64,000 bases of DNA from Saprospiraceae bacterium (GTDB taxonomy: Bacteria > Bacteroidota > Bacteroidia > Chitinophagales > Saprospiraceae): NCBI GenBank assembly GCA_016713025.1, contig JADJPZ010000004.1, positions 620,001 to 684,000 of the forward strand. The letters are read 5' to 3'. Positions within the stretch are counted from its first letter, which is position 1; every line of letters begins with the position of its first letter. The notes beneath the pieces were generated by a model that did no database searches, was not told the origin of the DNA, and saw nothing but the letters and a program-made list of their open reading frames with translations. Position numbers and translations under genes: made by a program. Of the stretch, positions 46,370-54,965 are shown piece by piece.

Positions 46370-47737
46370 TTACTCAGGCAATTCCATCCATATCTTATAC
46401 TCATTGGGCAAATAATTATTGATCCTGTCACCAATATTTTTTAGAAATCCCAGGCTTAAGCCTTTATAGGTGGCCACCATCCAGGACTTTTGGGTGGAAT
46501 CAATGGCGGGTAAGGTTTTTTTGAGATATTTTAGGGCTGATGGTGGGTCGAGTTCTATTTTTGGGATGTTTTCATGCAGGATTTGCGATAAAGCAAGGCT
46601 GTGATCAGGTATCAGTATATTTTTATTGATCACCCCGGCCGACACACCACAGTAAATCAAACGAAGGTAGCTGTCCAGCACAAGGACGTTTTCCATCTGT
46701 TCGGCCGGCACGACATGAATAGTACCTGCTACATCTTTAATATATGCCGCAGCGGGGCCATTCACCCAGTCATCGAGCAAGCGGATTTCTTTTTTATCAG
46801 CAGGAGACAAATTGCTTTTTTTCCCCTTTGGCTGATGTGTTTTTGGGAAGTCTTCCAAATTTCTGAAAACAGAAACAAAAAAACCTTCGCCCTTAGTTTT
46901 ATGTGGAAAAAACTGATATCCTGTACTATTTTTACCATGTATCTCAGTAATACCCCAGAATGGTGAGTGGTTGATTTTGACACTTTCCAGACCGTATTCA
47001 CTGACCAAAAAATCTGCCTGATCTATGTTTTCAGAATGATTGTAGGTACATGTAGAATATACAAGTATACCATCTGATTTTAACGAAGGGATGATGTCAT
47101 TCAGAATGGACTTTTGACGGACAGCACAATGTCGCACATTATCGGGAGACCAGTGATGCACCGCATCAGGATCTTTTCTGAACATACCTTCCCCTGAACA
47201 CGGAGCATCCACCAGGATGATGTCAAAAAAATTCCTGATATTGCCAAAGTCTTCGGGTGCATTATTGGTGACTACAGTATTGTCATATCCTTCCTTCATG
47301 AGATTGTATTTGAGCGTATAGGCCCTGTTTTTTACGATCTCATTGGCCACGAGCAGCCCTTTTCCAGCCAGCCAGGATGCTATTAGTGTACTCTTACCTC
47401 CAGGCGCTGCAGACAAGTCAAGGATTTTAAGGTCGGATTTGGGTAGATTTATGCTTTCAAGGATATGCCAGATGAACATGGATGAAGCTTCCTGCACATA
47501 ATATCCGCCTGCATGGAAAATGGGGTCTAAAGTAAAGACAGGTCTTGAATCCAAATAATACCCATTGGCACACCATGGTACCTGCGAAGACAACCTTACA
47601 TCTCCTGCACATTTTTTTGTATTGTGCCGCACAGAGACAGGAGACGGTACATCCATAGCCGCCAAAAATTCTTCGACTTCCTTTTCATCCCTGAACCAGG
47701 AAGGTAGGTGTTTTTTAAATTCTTCAGGCAGAAACAT
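46370..47737 (-). CDS. NOL1/NOP2/Sun-family RNA (cytosine-5) methyltransferase
   Basis: A 455-residue SAM-dependent RNA methyltransferase, RsmF/YebU-like, making 5-methylcytosine in rRNA or tRNA. The SAM site is LDLSAAPGGKSTLIASWL near residue 110. The two catalytic cysteines are in VDAPCSGEGMFRKDP (near 178) and YSTCTYNHSENI (near 228). The C-terminal 130 residues form the RNA-binding extension found in RsmF. Its start overlaps the end of the symporter gene upstream by 14 bp, so they are probably co-transcribed. Confidence 0.93.
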   Translation of the reverse strand: MFLPEEFKKHLPSWFRDEKEVEEFLAAMDVPSPVSVRHNTKKCAGDVRLSSQVPWCANGYYLDSRPVFTLDPIFHAGGYYVQEASSMFIWHILESINLPKSDLKILDLSAAPGGKSTLIASWLAGKGLLVANEIVKNRAYTLKYNLMKEGYDNTVVTNNAPEDFGNIRNFFDIILVDAPCSGEGMFRKDPDAVHHWSPDNVRHCAVRQKSILNDIIPSLKSDGILVYSTCTYNHSENIDQADFLVSEYGLESVKINHSPFWGITEIHGKNSTGYQFFPHKTKGEGFFVSVFRNLEDFPKTHQPKGKKSNLSPADKKEIRLLDDWVNGPAAAYIKDVAGTIHVVPAEQMENVLVLDSYLRLIYCGVSAGVINKNILIPDHSLALSQILHENIPKIELDPPSALKYLKKTLPAIDSTQKSWMVATYKGLSLGFLKNIGDRINNYLPNEYKIWMELPE

Positions 47738-49424
47738 CGGCAGATTTGGGCTTCATCAATATATGCTGAAAGAGCCAACCTATGGATATGACCAATACAC
47801 AACCTATGACATTGAGCCACAAATATCCTATGATATCAGACCAAAATATAAGTAAGACGATAGCTTCAGCTATAATGGCGGCATAAAATACCGCATTGGC
47901 TTTAATTGTTCTGAAATAAAATGCCACCATAAATATCCCCAGGATAGTCCCGTAAAACACTGACCCGACAATATTGACAAACTGAATCAGGTTTTCAAAC
48001 AATGTACCGAAACAGGCAAACCCAATCGCTATACCACCCCAAATGACTGTCAGCCATTTGGATGATAAGACATAATGCATTTCGTTACCGGCAGGATTGA
48101 CCAATCGTTTGTAGATATCCACGGAAGTGGTTGTGGCCAATGCATTGAGTTCAGAAGCTGTGGATGACATGGCAGCACTGAAGATGACCGCCAGCAACAG
48201 TCCTATGATTCCTTTGGGCAAATGAGCCAGAATGAAGCTGATGAATACATAGTCCTTATCATTTGACTCTTCTTCAGGGAGGTGTGTTTTTACCAGGTTT
48301 TTAGCTTCGTTTCGTATCTCTTTTTCTGATGAATCCAGAGATTGTATTTGTAGTTGCAAAGCTTTTTTATCTTCAGGATTGGCCTGTGAAAGGTTGTATT
48401 TTTCAAGCAGTGACTTTTTAATTAAAAATACAGAGTCTTTTTTCATTTCCAGCATAGCAACTGAAGCTGCGGCATCACTGTTTTTTAACTTTTCCAGCGT
48501 TTTGGAATTAAAAAATACAGGTGATGTGTTGAACTGATAAAAAACAAAAACCATCACTCCTACGAGTAATATAAAAAACTGCATCGGTACTTTCAAAATA
48601 CCATTAAATATCAAACCAAGGCTACTCTCTCTAATTGATTTTCCGGACAAGTATCTTTGTACCTGTGACTGATCTGTACCAAAGTAGGACAATGACAAAA
48701 ATAATCCACCGGTTATTCCCGACCAGAAGGTGTATCGACTTTCCATATTGAATGAAAAATCAAGGATATTCAGTTTTTCAGACGCACCCGCAATATCCAT
48801 GGCCTTGGTAAATGTGACATTTTCGGGAAGCGAGTCAAGGATGATATAAAATGCGAGAAACATACCCGTCATGATGATAAACATCTGCTGTTTTTGGGTG
48901 ACATTGACCGCTTTGGTGCCGCCACTTACTGTATAGATGACTACTAAAGCACCCAACAGAAAATTTAACAAATTGAGATTCCATCCAAGGATTGTGGATA
49001 GTATGATGGCCGGAGCATATATAGTAATTCCGGCAGCAAGCCCTCTTTGTATCAGAAATAATCCGGCTGTAAGGGTTCTCGTTTTTACATCAAAGCGTTC
49101 TTCCAGAAATTCGTATGCAGTAAATACTTTGAGCCTGTGGTAGATAGGTATAAAAGTATAACAAATGATGATCATGGCTATGGGCAACCCGAAATAAAAC
49201 TGTACAAAACCCATCCCGTCGTGAAATGCCTGGCCTGGTGTGGACATAAATGTAATCGCGCTTGCCTGAGTAGCCATCACAGAAAGACCTACTGTCCACC
49301 ATCGTGCTTCATTATCTCCCAGTACATAGGATTGCATATTTTGAGCACCCTTTGTCTTCCAGGCACCATACAGCACTATCACCATCAGCGTGCCGATCAG
49401 TACAATCCAGTCTATACTACTCAT
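47724..49424 (-). CDS. Sodium:solute symporter (SSS family)
   Basis: A 566-residue inner-membrane transporter of the SSS family with about 13 membrane helices. It begins MSSIDWIVLIGTLMVIVLYG and shows the family GDNEARWWTVGLSVMATQASAITF segment and a SYFGTDQSQVQRYLSGKS motif near residue 250. Between about 295 and 390 there is a long charged, helical insertion (KSLLEKYNLSQANPEDKKAL region) between helices, not found in short family members. The preceding genes are a 38-residue membrane peptide and a PIG-L deacetylase, so a sugar or N-acetylated sugar derivative is a likely cargo, by context only. Confidence 0.92.
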   Translation of the reverse strand: MSSIDWIVLIGTLMVIVLYGAWKTKGAQNMQSYVLGDNEARWWTVGLSVMATQASAITFMSTPGQAFHDGMGFVQFYFGLPIAMIIICYTFIPIYHRLKVFTAYEFLEERFDVKTRTLTAGLFLIQRGLAAGITIYAPAIILSTILGWNLNLLNFLLGALVVIYTVSGGTKAVNVTQKQQMFIIMTGMFLAFYIILDSLPENVTFTKAMDIAGASEKLNILDFSFNMESRYTFWSGITGGLFLSLSYFGTDQSQVQRYLSGKSIRESSLGLIFNGILKVPMQFFILLVGVMVFVFYQFNTSPVFFNSKTLEKLKNSDAAASVAMLEMKKDSVFLIKKSLLEKYNLSQANPEDKKALQLQIQSLDSSEKEIRNEAKNLVKTHLPEEESNDKDYVFISFILAHLPKGIIGLLLAVIFSAAMSSTASELNALATTTSVDIYKRLVNPAGNEMHYVLSSKWLTVIWGGIAIGFACFGTLFENLIQFVNIVGSVFYGTILGIFMVAFYFRTIKANAVFYAAIIAEAIVLLIFWSDIIGYLWLNVIGCVLVISIGWLFQHILMKPKSADVSA

Positions 49425-49425
49425 A

Positions 49426-49542
49426 TCAGTGGGTGCCCCATATTTTCATGATGATAAAAAAGCCCAGAATGTAAAGTGCATTGAGCAGTATCACCATCGT
49501 ATACGATCGGGACCAACGATGATTCTGCTTATGGTTGTGCAT
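49426..49542 (-). CDS. Small single-helix membrane peptide, 38 residues
   Basis: An ORF from ATG 49542 to TGA 49426 that encodes 38 residues: a basic, histidine-rich start (MHNHKQNHRWSRSY), one hydrophobic helix (about 15-32, TMVILLNALYILGFFII) and a short tail. Its start overlaps the last 14 bp of the PIG-L gene and its stop is 1 bp from the symporter ATG, so all three would be translated in series. The overlap geometry and positive-inside helix argue for a real gene. It may be an accessory subunit of the symporter. Confidence 0.65.
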   Translation of the reverse strand: MHNHKQNHRWSRSYTMVILLNALYILGFFIIMKIWGTH

Positions 49543-52066
49543 CTTGCCCTATTGAAATCATATTGGCAAATAATCTGAAAGCCCCGGATACACCGGCAGG
49601 TAATTGTCTGAAAAATGACAATCCGGTATAAATATAATGGCCATCTCCATGCTGAGCCACCAAAACACTGCCATCCTGTGGTTTTTCTCCCGGATCATTG
49701 CATGAAAAAACGGGGGTAAATTTACTGTCCCATTCGCCTGGAAAATACAGACCCCGTTCCTGCACCCATCCTTCAAAGTCTATGGAAGTGATTTTGTTCG
49801 GATAATTCATGATAGAATGGTTAGGCTGGAGAATTCTCATTTCTGCTTCTTCTACTGTCACCCGATTTCTGGAAAGGGTCAGAGGGTAGGGTGCCAGATC
49901 CTTGGTTACCAACCCGTTGGCAGTATTATATTGAATGATCACATTACCTCCTTGTTTCACGTATTCAAATATGTCCTTTTGTTTGAATTTTAGTTTTTCG
50001 TCAGTATTGTATGCTCTTACACCAACGATCAGTGCGTCATATTTTATGAGCATTTCCAATGATATTTCATCTGATTTGATTTCATCCACTGAATAACCTA
50101 TCTGACGCAAACTTACAGGAATCTCATCTCCGGCACCCATCAGATATGCAATTCTTTGACCTCGGACTTCTATACCTATTCGGGATAGTTTGGTCTCTGA
50201 TGTCATCACCACCGTCTGAAAAGGGATGTGATCATAATTGATGTCTTTGATTTCACTGGTGAAAATTTCATCTCCGGCAGTTACTTTAGGAGTGATGAAT
50301 ACTTCCTGTGTGATGTCCGGAGGAGTGATGCTGAATGTAAAATCCTTATGTTCTCCTTTGTTGGTAATACTGAAATCTACTGACTCAGGTGTAACCTTCC
50401 AACCTTGGGGCACAGGCACTGAAAGTGTTCCTTTCAAATCTTTAGCCCAGGCATACACAGAGACTTTTATATCTTTGGTCTGGTCGGAGGCAAAAATATA
50501 AACCGGTTCTTTTACTTTCACAGAAAAAGCAGGAACTATTTCAAGCGGTCTGAAGGTTTCACCATACTCTGGACTATTAAATTTATATACAAGATCTTTG
50601 GTAAATTCTATGTTGACGCCTGATATGTTCATTAAAAAAGTGACTTTAAGATCCCTTTTAGTTTCGGGATTACCAATGATGGCCTGATCTTCTACATTGT
50701 AAAGTCCCAGGGTACCTTTATTGACTAACCAATAAGGAGCAGTATATTTGGTATTGACAGGAATCTGCGTCTGAGTACTCCACTTTAATGGTTCATTGGT
50801 GATCATTTTTAAGTTGATTGCTGTATCAGCAACAATCCCATGGCCTTTGATAGATAAAAGACTTGCTTCGACCGGCAAGCGGTTGATAGCTTCTATGTCA
50901 ATAGTGATGGTCTCTCCTTTGGTGGCCTTGTGTACGTTAGATTTAGCTTCCAGGTACATTCCGGCACATGCTGCAATGATCTCCTTTATTTCGTTGGTTT
51001 TGAGTTCTTTCCAGAATGTATCTTTAGTTTTCTGAATGGCACTATATGCCTGAACTAATAGTGGTAATGAAGATGACGGATTTTTAAAATCATACTGAGC
51101 AATCACTTTTTCTACGAGTTTTTTTACATCTTCGCCGCCATCCACTCTTGACCATGTAGTATTGATACCTTCAAATACATCTTCTTTTGATGGTGGTAAA
51201 TCTCCTTTGAGCAATTCCAGATATTCCATTTGCATACCGCGCGTACCTGTTGAACCGAATCCCTGACATTTGTGTCTGCTTCTGGACTCAGCGGCAATTT
51301 CTGTATTTGATTTGCCCAATAGCGGGAAATACACACCTACATCCATACTCATCAGTTTGGATTTATCCGCTTTTTTGAATTTATCTTCACTACCGTAAAA
51401 CCACCATGAAGTATTGAAAAACAGTCTTTTAGGTTGCCAGGTGGAAACATATTTCAAATGCTCAGGATGAATTTTTTTGTCATCCGCTTTATCAAACAGT
51501 TCGTAGGACAATTGTGCGGATGCGGTGTGATGTCCGTGTGTTTCGCCTGACGTACGATGATCAAATCTGTTGATGATGACATCAGGTCTCATCCTTCTGA
51601 TGGCCCAAATGACATCGGCTTTTACTTTTTCTGTATCCCATATTTTAATGGTTTCTTCTGCATTTTTAGAGTACCCAAAATCATTGGCCCTTGTAAACAT
51701 TTGTTTTCCATTGTCTATGGATCTTGCCATGAGCAATTCCTGAGTACGTATGACGCCCAATAATTCTGATATCTCCGGTCCAATGAGATTTTGACCACCA
51801 TCTCCTCTGGTGAGAGAGAGATATGTCGTCACTGCTTTTTTATCATTGGCAAGATAAGAAATCATTCTGGTATTTTCGTCATCGGGATGAGCAGCCACAT
51901 ATAGAACAGAACCAAGAAAACCTAATCTTTCCATCATGTGATAAATTTCACCTGAGGTCGGTTTTTTTGGAGCCTGAGCATCCATTAATGTTAAAAAAGA
52001 AATAGTGGAGAGAACTAAGATGAAAAATGACCTTAGTAAGGTTTTGTGGCAGAGTGGCTTATACAT
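49529..52066 (-). CDS. PIG-L family deacetylase, multidomain, secreted
   Basis: An 845-residue exported protein. Residues 1-31 are a signal peptide. Residues 50-300 are a PIG-L/LmbE zinc deacetylase domain with the metal motif AAHPDDE (His60, Asp63) and a HHTASAQLS histidine pair near 178. A beta-sandwich region follows, and the last 220 residues resemble a ThuA-like, class I amidotransferase-type fold (YDALIVGVRAYNTDEKL and GGNVIIQYNT). The family removes acetyl groups from N-acetylglucosamine-type sugars. The gene heads a tight run with the 38-residue peptide, the symporter and the methyltransferase, suggesting deacetylation outside the cytoplasm followed by import. Confidence 0.9.
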   Translation of the reverse strand: MYKPLCHKTLLRSFFILVLSTISFLTLMDAQAPKKPTSGEIYHMMERLGFLGSVLYVAAHPDDENTRMISYLANDKKAVTTYLSLTRGDGGQNLIGPEISELLGVIRTQELLMARSIDNGKQMFTRANDFGYSKNAEETIKIWDTEKVKADVIWAIRRMRPDVIINRFDHRTSGETHGHHTASAQLSYELFDKADDKKIHPEHLKYVSTWQPKRLFFNTSWWFYGSEDKFKKADKSKLMSMDVGVYFPLLGKSNTEIAAESRSRHKCQGFGSTGTRGMQMEYLELLKGDLPPSKEDVFEGINTTWSRVDGGEDVKKLVEKVIAQYDFKNPSSSLPLLVQAYSAIQKTKDTFWKELKTNEIKEIIAACAGMYLEAKSNVHKATKGETITIDIEAINRLPVEASLLSIKGHGIVADTAINLKMITNEPLKWSTQTQIPVNTKYTAPYWLVNKGTLGLYNVEDQAIIGNPETKRDLKVTFLMNISGVNIEFTKDLVYKFNSPEYGETFRPLEIVPAFSVKVKEPVYIFASDQTKDIKVSVYAWAKDLKGTLSVPVPQGWKVTPESVDFSITNKGEHKDFTFSITPPDITQEVFITPKVTAGDEIFTSEIKDINYDHIPFQTVVMTSETKLSRIGIEVRGQRIAYLMGAGDEIPVSLRQIGYSVDEIKSDEISLEMLIKYDALIVGVRAYNTDEKLKFKQKDIFEYVKQGGNVIIQYNTANGLVTKDLAPYPLTLSRNRVTVEEAEMRILQPNHSIMNYPNKITSIDFEGWVQERGLYFPGEWDSKFTPVFSCNDPGEKPQDGSVLVAQHGDGHYIYTGLSFFRQLPAGVSGAFRLFANMISIGQDAQP

Positions 52067-52159
52067 GTTAAAAAAAAATATTTCAGTTTATATTACAAAT
52101 TGTTTTGATATACTATTGAAATTCAGATATTTGCGCCGCAACACCAGAATCTGATTGAT

Positions 52160-52243
52160 ATGTTAATTTTATTTTTGATAGCTATAATATTTATTGTCTT
52201 AGGTATTTTATTGTTTTTCCAGACAAATACTGCCCGCAGATAA
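52160..52243 (+). CDS. Possible 27-residue membrane peptide
   Basis: An ATG at 52160 opens 27 codons ending at TAA 52243, encoding almost entirely one hydrophobic helix (LILFLIAIIFIVLGILLFF) with a C-terminal TARR positive end. A near-match to the -7 element (GATATTTG) lies about 20 bp upstream. It ends 5 bp from the converging NqrM-like gene. It resembles other bacterial single-helix accessory peptides but matches none I recognise; chance is not excluded. Confidence 0.35.
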   Translation: MLILFLIAIIFIVLGILLFFQTNTARR

Positions 52244-52247
52244 AATT

Positions 52248-52460
52248 TTATGCCTTGTCAGGCACAGGCATTTTACAGTCTTCCTCAGGTTTTTTACCGC
52301 ATACAGAACATTCTCCCAGTTGATTTTTTAGCATTGGGTTATTACTTGCACAACTACCTCTGAATTCCTGCCCCGTGATAAGATGTCTGATATTCATCAT
52401 CAAAAATGATATTCCAAAAATACTGAATATGATGACCAGGATGTATAAAAATTCCTTCAT
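52248..52460 (-). CDS. NqrM-like small cysteine-rich membrane protein
   Basis: A 70-residue protein with one N-terminal membrane helix (residues 4-24) followed by a soluble tail with four cysteines in the pattern GSC, GECSVCG, EDC. This matches NqrM (DUF539), which helps deliver iron to the Na+-translocating NADH:quinone reductase. The four-cysteine tail and the GQEFRGSC segment after the helix are the main support. No nqr genes are in the window, so it is detached from its usual partners. MazG is divergent. Confidence 0.7.
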   Translation of the reverse strand: MKEFLYILVIIFSIFGISFLMMNIRHLITGQEFRGSCASNNPMLKNQLGECSVCGKKPEEDCKMPVPDKA

Positions 52461-52570
52461 ATTAATTTAAAATTAAATACAATGTCTAACAAAGGTAAAC
52501 TGAATTAGTTTTAATTTCATTAAATAGTGTTTTTTTTGGCATTATTTTAACATTCATCAGTATCAATAAG

Positions 52571-52578
52571 TATTTTTG
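52571..52578 (+). promoter_or_regulatory. Promoter -7 element of mazG
   Basis: TATTTTTG fits TAnnTTTG. The first in-frame GTG (52578) overlaps this element, so translation more likely begins at the GTG at 52599, about 14 nt after the expected transcription start. Confidence 0.5.
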
Positions 52579-52598
52579 TGTCATTGCAAAAAAGAAAT

Positions 52599-53390
52599 GT
52601 GAATTCAAAGATAAAAAATACAAGACAATCAAAAGCCGATGCGTTTTTAAGGTTGTTGGATATCATGGATGACCTGAGAGCAAAATGCCCCTGGGACATG
52701 AAACAGACAAATGATACATTAAGGATACTCACTATCGAAGAAACTTATGAACTGTCAGACGCCATCTTGTCCGCTAATGATGAAGACATCAAGGAAGAAA
52801 TTGGTGATCTCATGTTGCATATGGTTTTTTATGCTAAAATTGCTGAAGAAAAAGGGGCATTTGACATAGGCCAATCATTAAATCAAATCTGTGAAAAACT
52901 CATCAAGCGACATCCCCATATCTACGGAGATGTTACGGTAAGGGATGAGTTTGATGTCAAAAAAAACTGGGAACAAATCAAGCTTTCCGAAGGTAAAAAA
53001 TCTGTTTTATCAGGAGTACCCGGGAGTTTGCCAGCTATGGTCAAGGCATACAGGATGCAGGAAAAAACAGCGCAGGTTGGATTCGAATGGAAAAATAAAA
53101 TGGATGTTTGGGCAAAAGTTGAAGAAGAGATTCTTGAATTTAAAGAAGTGGTAAATATAGCTGATCAGGACAAAAAAGAAGAAGAATTTGGCGATATTTT
53201 GTTTTCATTGATCAATTATGCAAGATTTGAAGGCATCAATCCGGAAACTGCACTGGAAAGGGTAAACAGAAAGTTTAAAAAAAGATTTGAATACATAGAA
53301 GATAATGCTCATGCCCCATTGGCAGAAATGACTTTGGAAGAGATGGACGACTTATGGAATCTTGCCAAAAAAGAATTTGAAACCACCTAA
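52599..53390 (+). CDS. mazG: Nucleoside triphosphate pyrophosphohydrolase
   Basis: MazG, about 263 residues, hydrolysing nucleoside triphosphates to monophosphates and pyrophosphate. It has two tandem MazG domains. The first carries LRAKCPWDMKQT, the EETYEL helix and EEIGDLMLHMVFYA; the second has EEFGDILFSLINYAR, the EExxE-x-ExxD metal pattern of the active domain. The GTG at 52599 is chosen as start because an earlier GTG lies in the promoter element; both give the same core. The protein keeps the complete family length. It lies 20 bp before the aminotransferase gene. Confidence 0.93.
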   Translation: MNSKIKNTRQSKADAFLRLLDIMDDLRAKCPWDMKQTNDTLRILTIEETYELSDAILSANDEDIKEEIGDLMLHMVFYAKIAEEKGAFDIGQSLNQICEKLIKRHPHIYGDVTVRDEFDVKKNWEQIKLSEGKKSVLSGVPGSLPAMVKAYRMQEKTAQVGFEWKNKMDVWAKVEEEILEFKEVVNIADQDKKEEEFGDILFSLINYARFEGINPETALERVNRKFKKRFEYIEDNAHAPLAEMTLEEMDDLWNLAKKEFETT

Positions 53391-53410
53391 CACTTAAAAT
53401 CTAATCTCAA

Positions 53411-54673
53411 ATGGACAAAAGAAGCTTCCTGAAAAATGCCGGAACTGCCCTGATTGGAGCAACCATGCCTTTGCAAAATTTGTTTGAAAATCCGGATCAG
53501 GTCTATGATCCATGGAGTCCTGAAGATCTTGCATCTGAAGAGTCTTTCTGGAAACAAATCAGAAAAGGGTACAGACTTAAATCAGAATATATCAATCTTG
53601 AAAATGGCTACTACTGTTTTATGCCACAATCGACCCTTGAGCGTTTTGTAGGTCATGTCAGAGAGGTCAACTACCAGGGAGCGTACTATATGCGGACAGT
53701 TCAGACTGAAAATAAAGACAAATCAGCCAAAAAACTAGCAGACATGCTGGGTTGCGGGCATGATGAAGTGGTGATCACCAGAAATACAACTGAATCACTC
53801 GATACGGTCATCAATGGATATGACTGGAAACAGGGAGATGAAGCAGTGATGGCAGAACAGGATTATGGTTCTATAGTCAATCAGTTTAAACTAATGGAAC
53901 GAAGATATGGTATTGTAAATAAAATCGTTTCTGTACCCAATCATCCAAAATCTGACGAGGAGATTATCGATTTGTATGCTTCAGCCATCACACCCAAAAC
54001 CAGGCTCATTATGATTTGCCATATGATCAATATTACAGGTCAGATCCTCCCGGTGAAAAAAATCTGTGATATGGCTCACAGTAAAGGGGTGGATGTCATG
54101 GTAGACGGAGCACATGCCATTGCCCACATTGATTTTAATATGAATGATCTTGGTTGTGACTACTATGGTGCCAGTTTGCACAAATGGTTGAGTACCCCAC
54201 TTGGTGCTGGTCTTCTTTATGTCAGGAAGGATAAAATCAAAGCCTTAGCACCAACTCTGGCCACATGGACAGAAAAAGCGGACGATATCAAAAAACTGAA
54301 TCATACAGGCACTCATCCCGTTCATACTGACCTGGCTGTGATAGACGCTATCAACTTTTATGAAAAAATCGGAAAAAAAAGAAAAGAAGAAAGACTCAGG
54401 TACCTACAGAGATATTGGTCTGATCAGGTACGAAATATCAAAGGCATCACTGTCAATACGCCTGAAGATCCAAAAAAGTCCTGCGGTATAGCCAATGTGG
54501 GTATCGACAGGATGAAGCCTGCTGAAATGGCTAAAACATTGCTGGAAAAATACAAAATATACACTGTAGCCATCGATGGACAAGGCGTACATGGCTGTCG
54601 CATCACCCCAAATTTGTACACCACAACTGCAGAATTGGATGTTTTTGTTAAAGCATTGAAGGAGATGGCATAA
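53411..54673 (+). CDS. Class V aminotransferase-family PLP enzyme with export signal
   Basis: A 420-residue PLP enzyme of the isopenicillin-N-epimerase/cysteine-desulfurase fold. The N-terminus MDKRSFLKNAGTALIGATM resembles a twin-arginine signal in which the first Arg is Lys, so export of a folded, cofactor-loaded enzyme is plausible. PLP-site features are TRNTTESLDTVI near 115, VDGAHAIAHIDF with the cofactor-contacting Asp near 232, and the Schiff-base lysine in YYGASLHKWLSTPLG near 258. The reaction cannot be fixed from sequence. It ends immediately before the first, truncated unit of the nuclease/DUF4253 array, which begins in the same frame 24 bp past its stop. Confidence 0.9.
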   Translation: MDKRSFLKNAGTALIGATMPLQNLFENPDQVYDPWSPEDLASEESFWKQIRKGYRLKSEYINLENGYYCFMPQSTLERFVGHVREVNYQGAYYMRTVQTENKDKSAKKLADMLGCGHDEVVITRNTTESLDTVINGYDWKQGDEAVMAEQDYGSIVNQFKLMERRYGIVNKIVSVPNHPKSDEEIIDLYASAITPKTRLIMICHMINITGQILPVKKICDMAHSKGVDVMVDGAHAIAHIDFNMNDLGCDYYGASLHKWLSTPLGAGLLYVRKDKIKALAPTLATWTEKADDIKKLNHTGTHPVHTDLAVIDAINFYEKIGKKRKEERLRYLQRYWSDQVRNIKGITVNTPEDPKKSCGIANVGIDRMKPAEMAKTLLEKYKIYTVAIDGQGVHGCRITPNLYTTTAELDVFVKALKEMA

Positions 54674-54697
54674 AGCCGAACCAAATACGCTGACAAT

Positions 54698-54928
54698 ATG
54701 ATCGACTTCGACATCATCGTCATCGACGCCAAACTCACCAAAGATACGGACTTCACTTCTAATCAGAAAACCGCCAAAAAATTTTCGACTTATACAACCA
54801 GAAGTAAATTTGGCATAACTGTAAACGGTGAATCTGTTACAATAAATGCTGGAGTTCAAGTTTCTACAACAACAAGTTTTATAAAATCCTTCGCTGACGA
54901 AAACGGCGTTTATAAAGGGCTGAATTAA
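54698..54928 (+). pseudogene. Unit 1 small protein: truncated PD-(D/E)xK-like domain
   Basis: A 76-codon reading that matches the C-terminal part of the 131-residue protein of unit 2. It keeps the FDIIVIDAKLTKDTDF core with the DxK pair and the shared end KSFADENGVYKGLN, but lacks the signal peptide and the PD motif. The bases just upstream (frame open back to the aminotransferase stop, reading KYADNMIDFD) are unlike units 2 and 3, so this fragment may come from a longer ancestral toxin rather than from a copy of the small secreted form. An ATG at 54698 could still be used. The 38-bp gap to the DUF4253 gene matches the other units. Its variable segment (KFGITVNGESVTINAG) differs from the other two. 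Confidence 0.65.
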
Positions 54929-54965
54929 AAATATTGATAAACACTCATAAATAAAAAATTTCATC

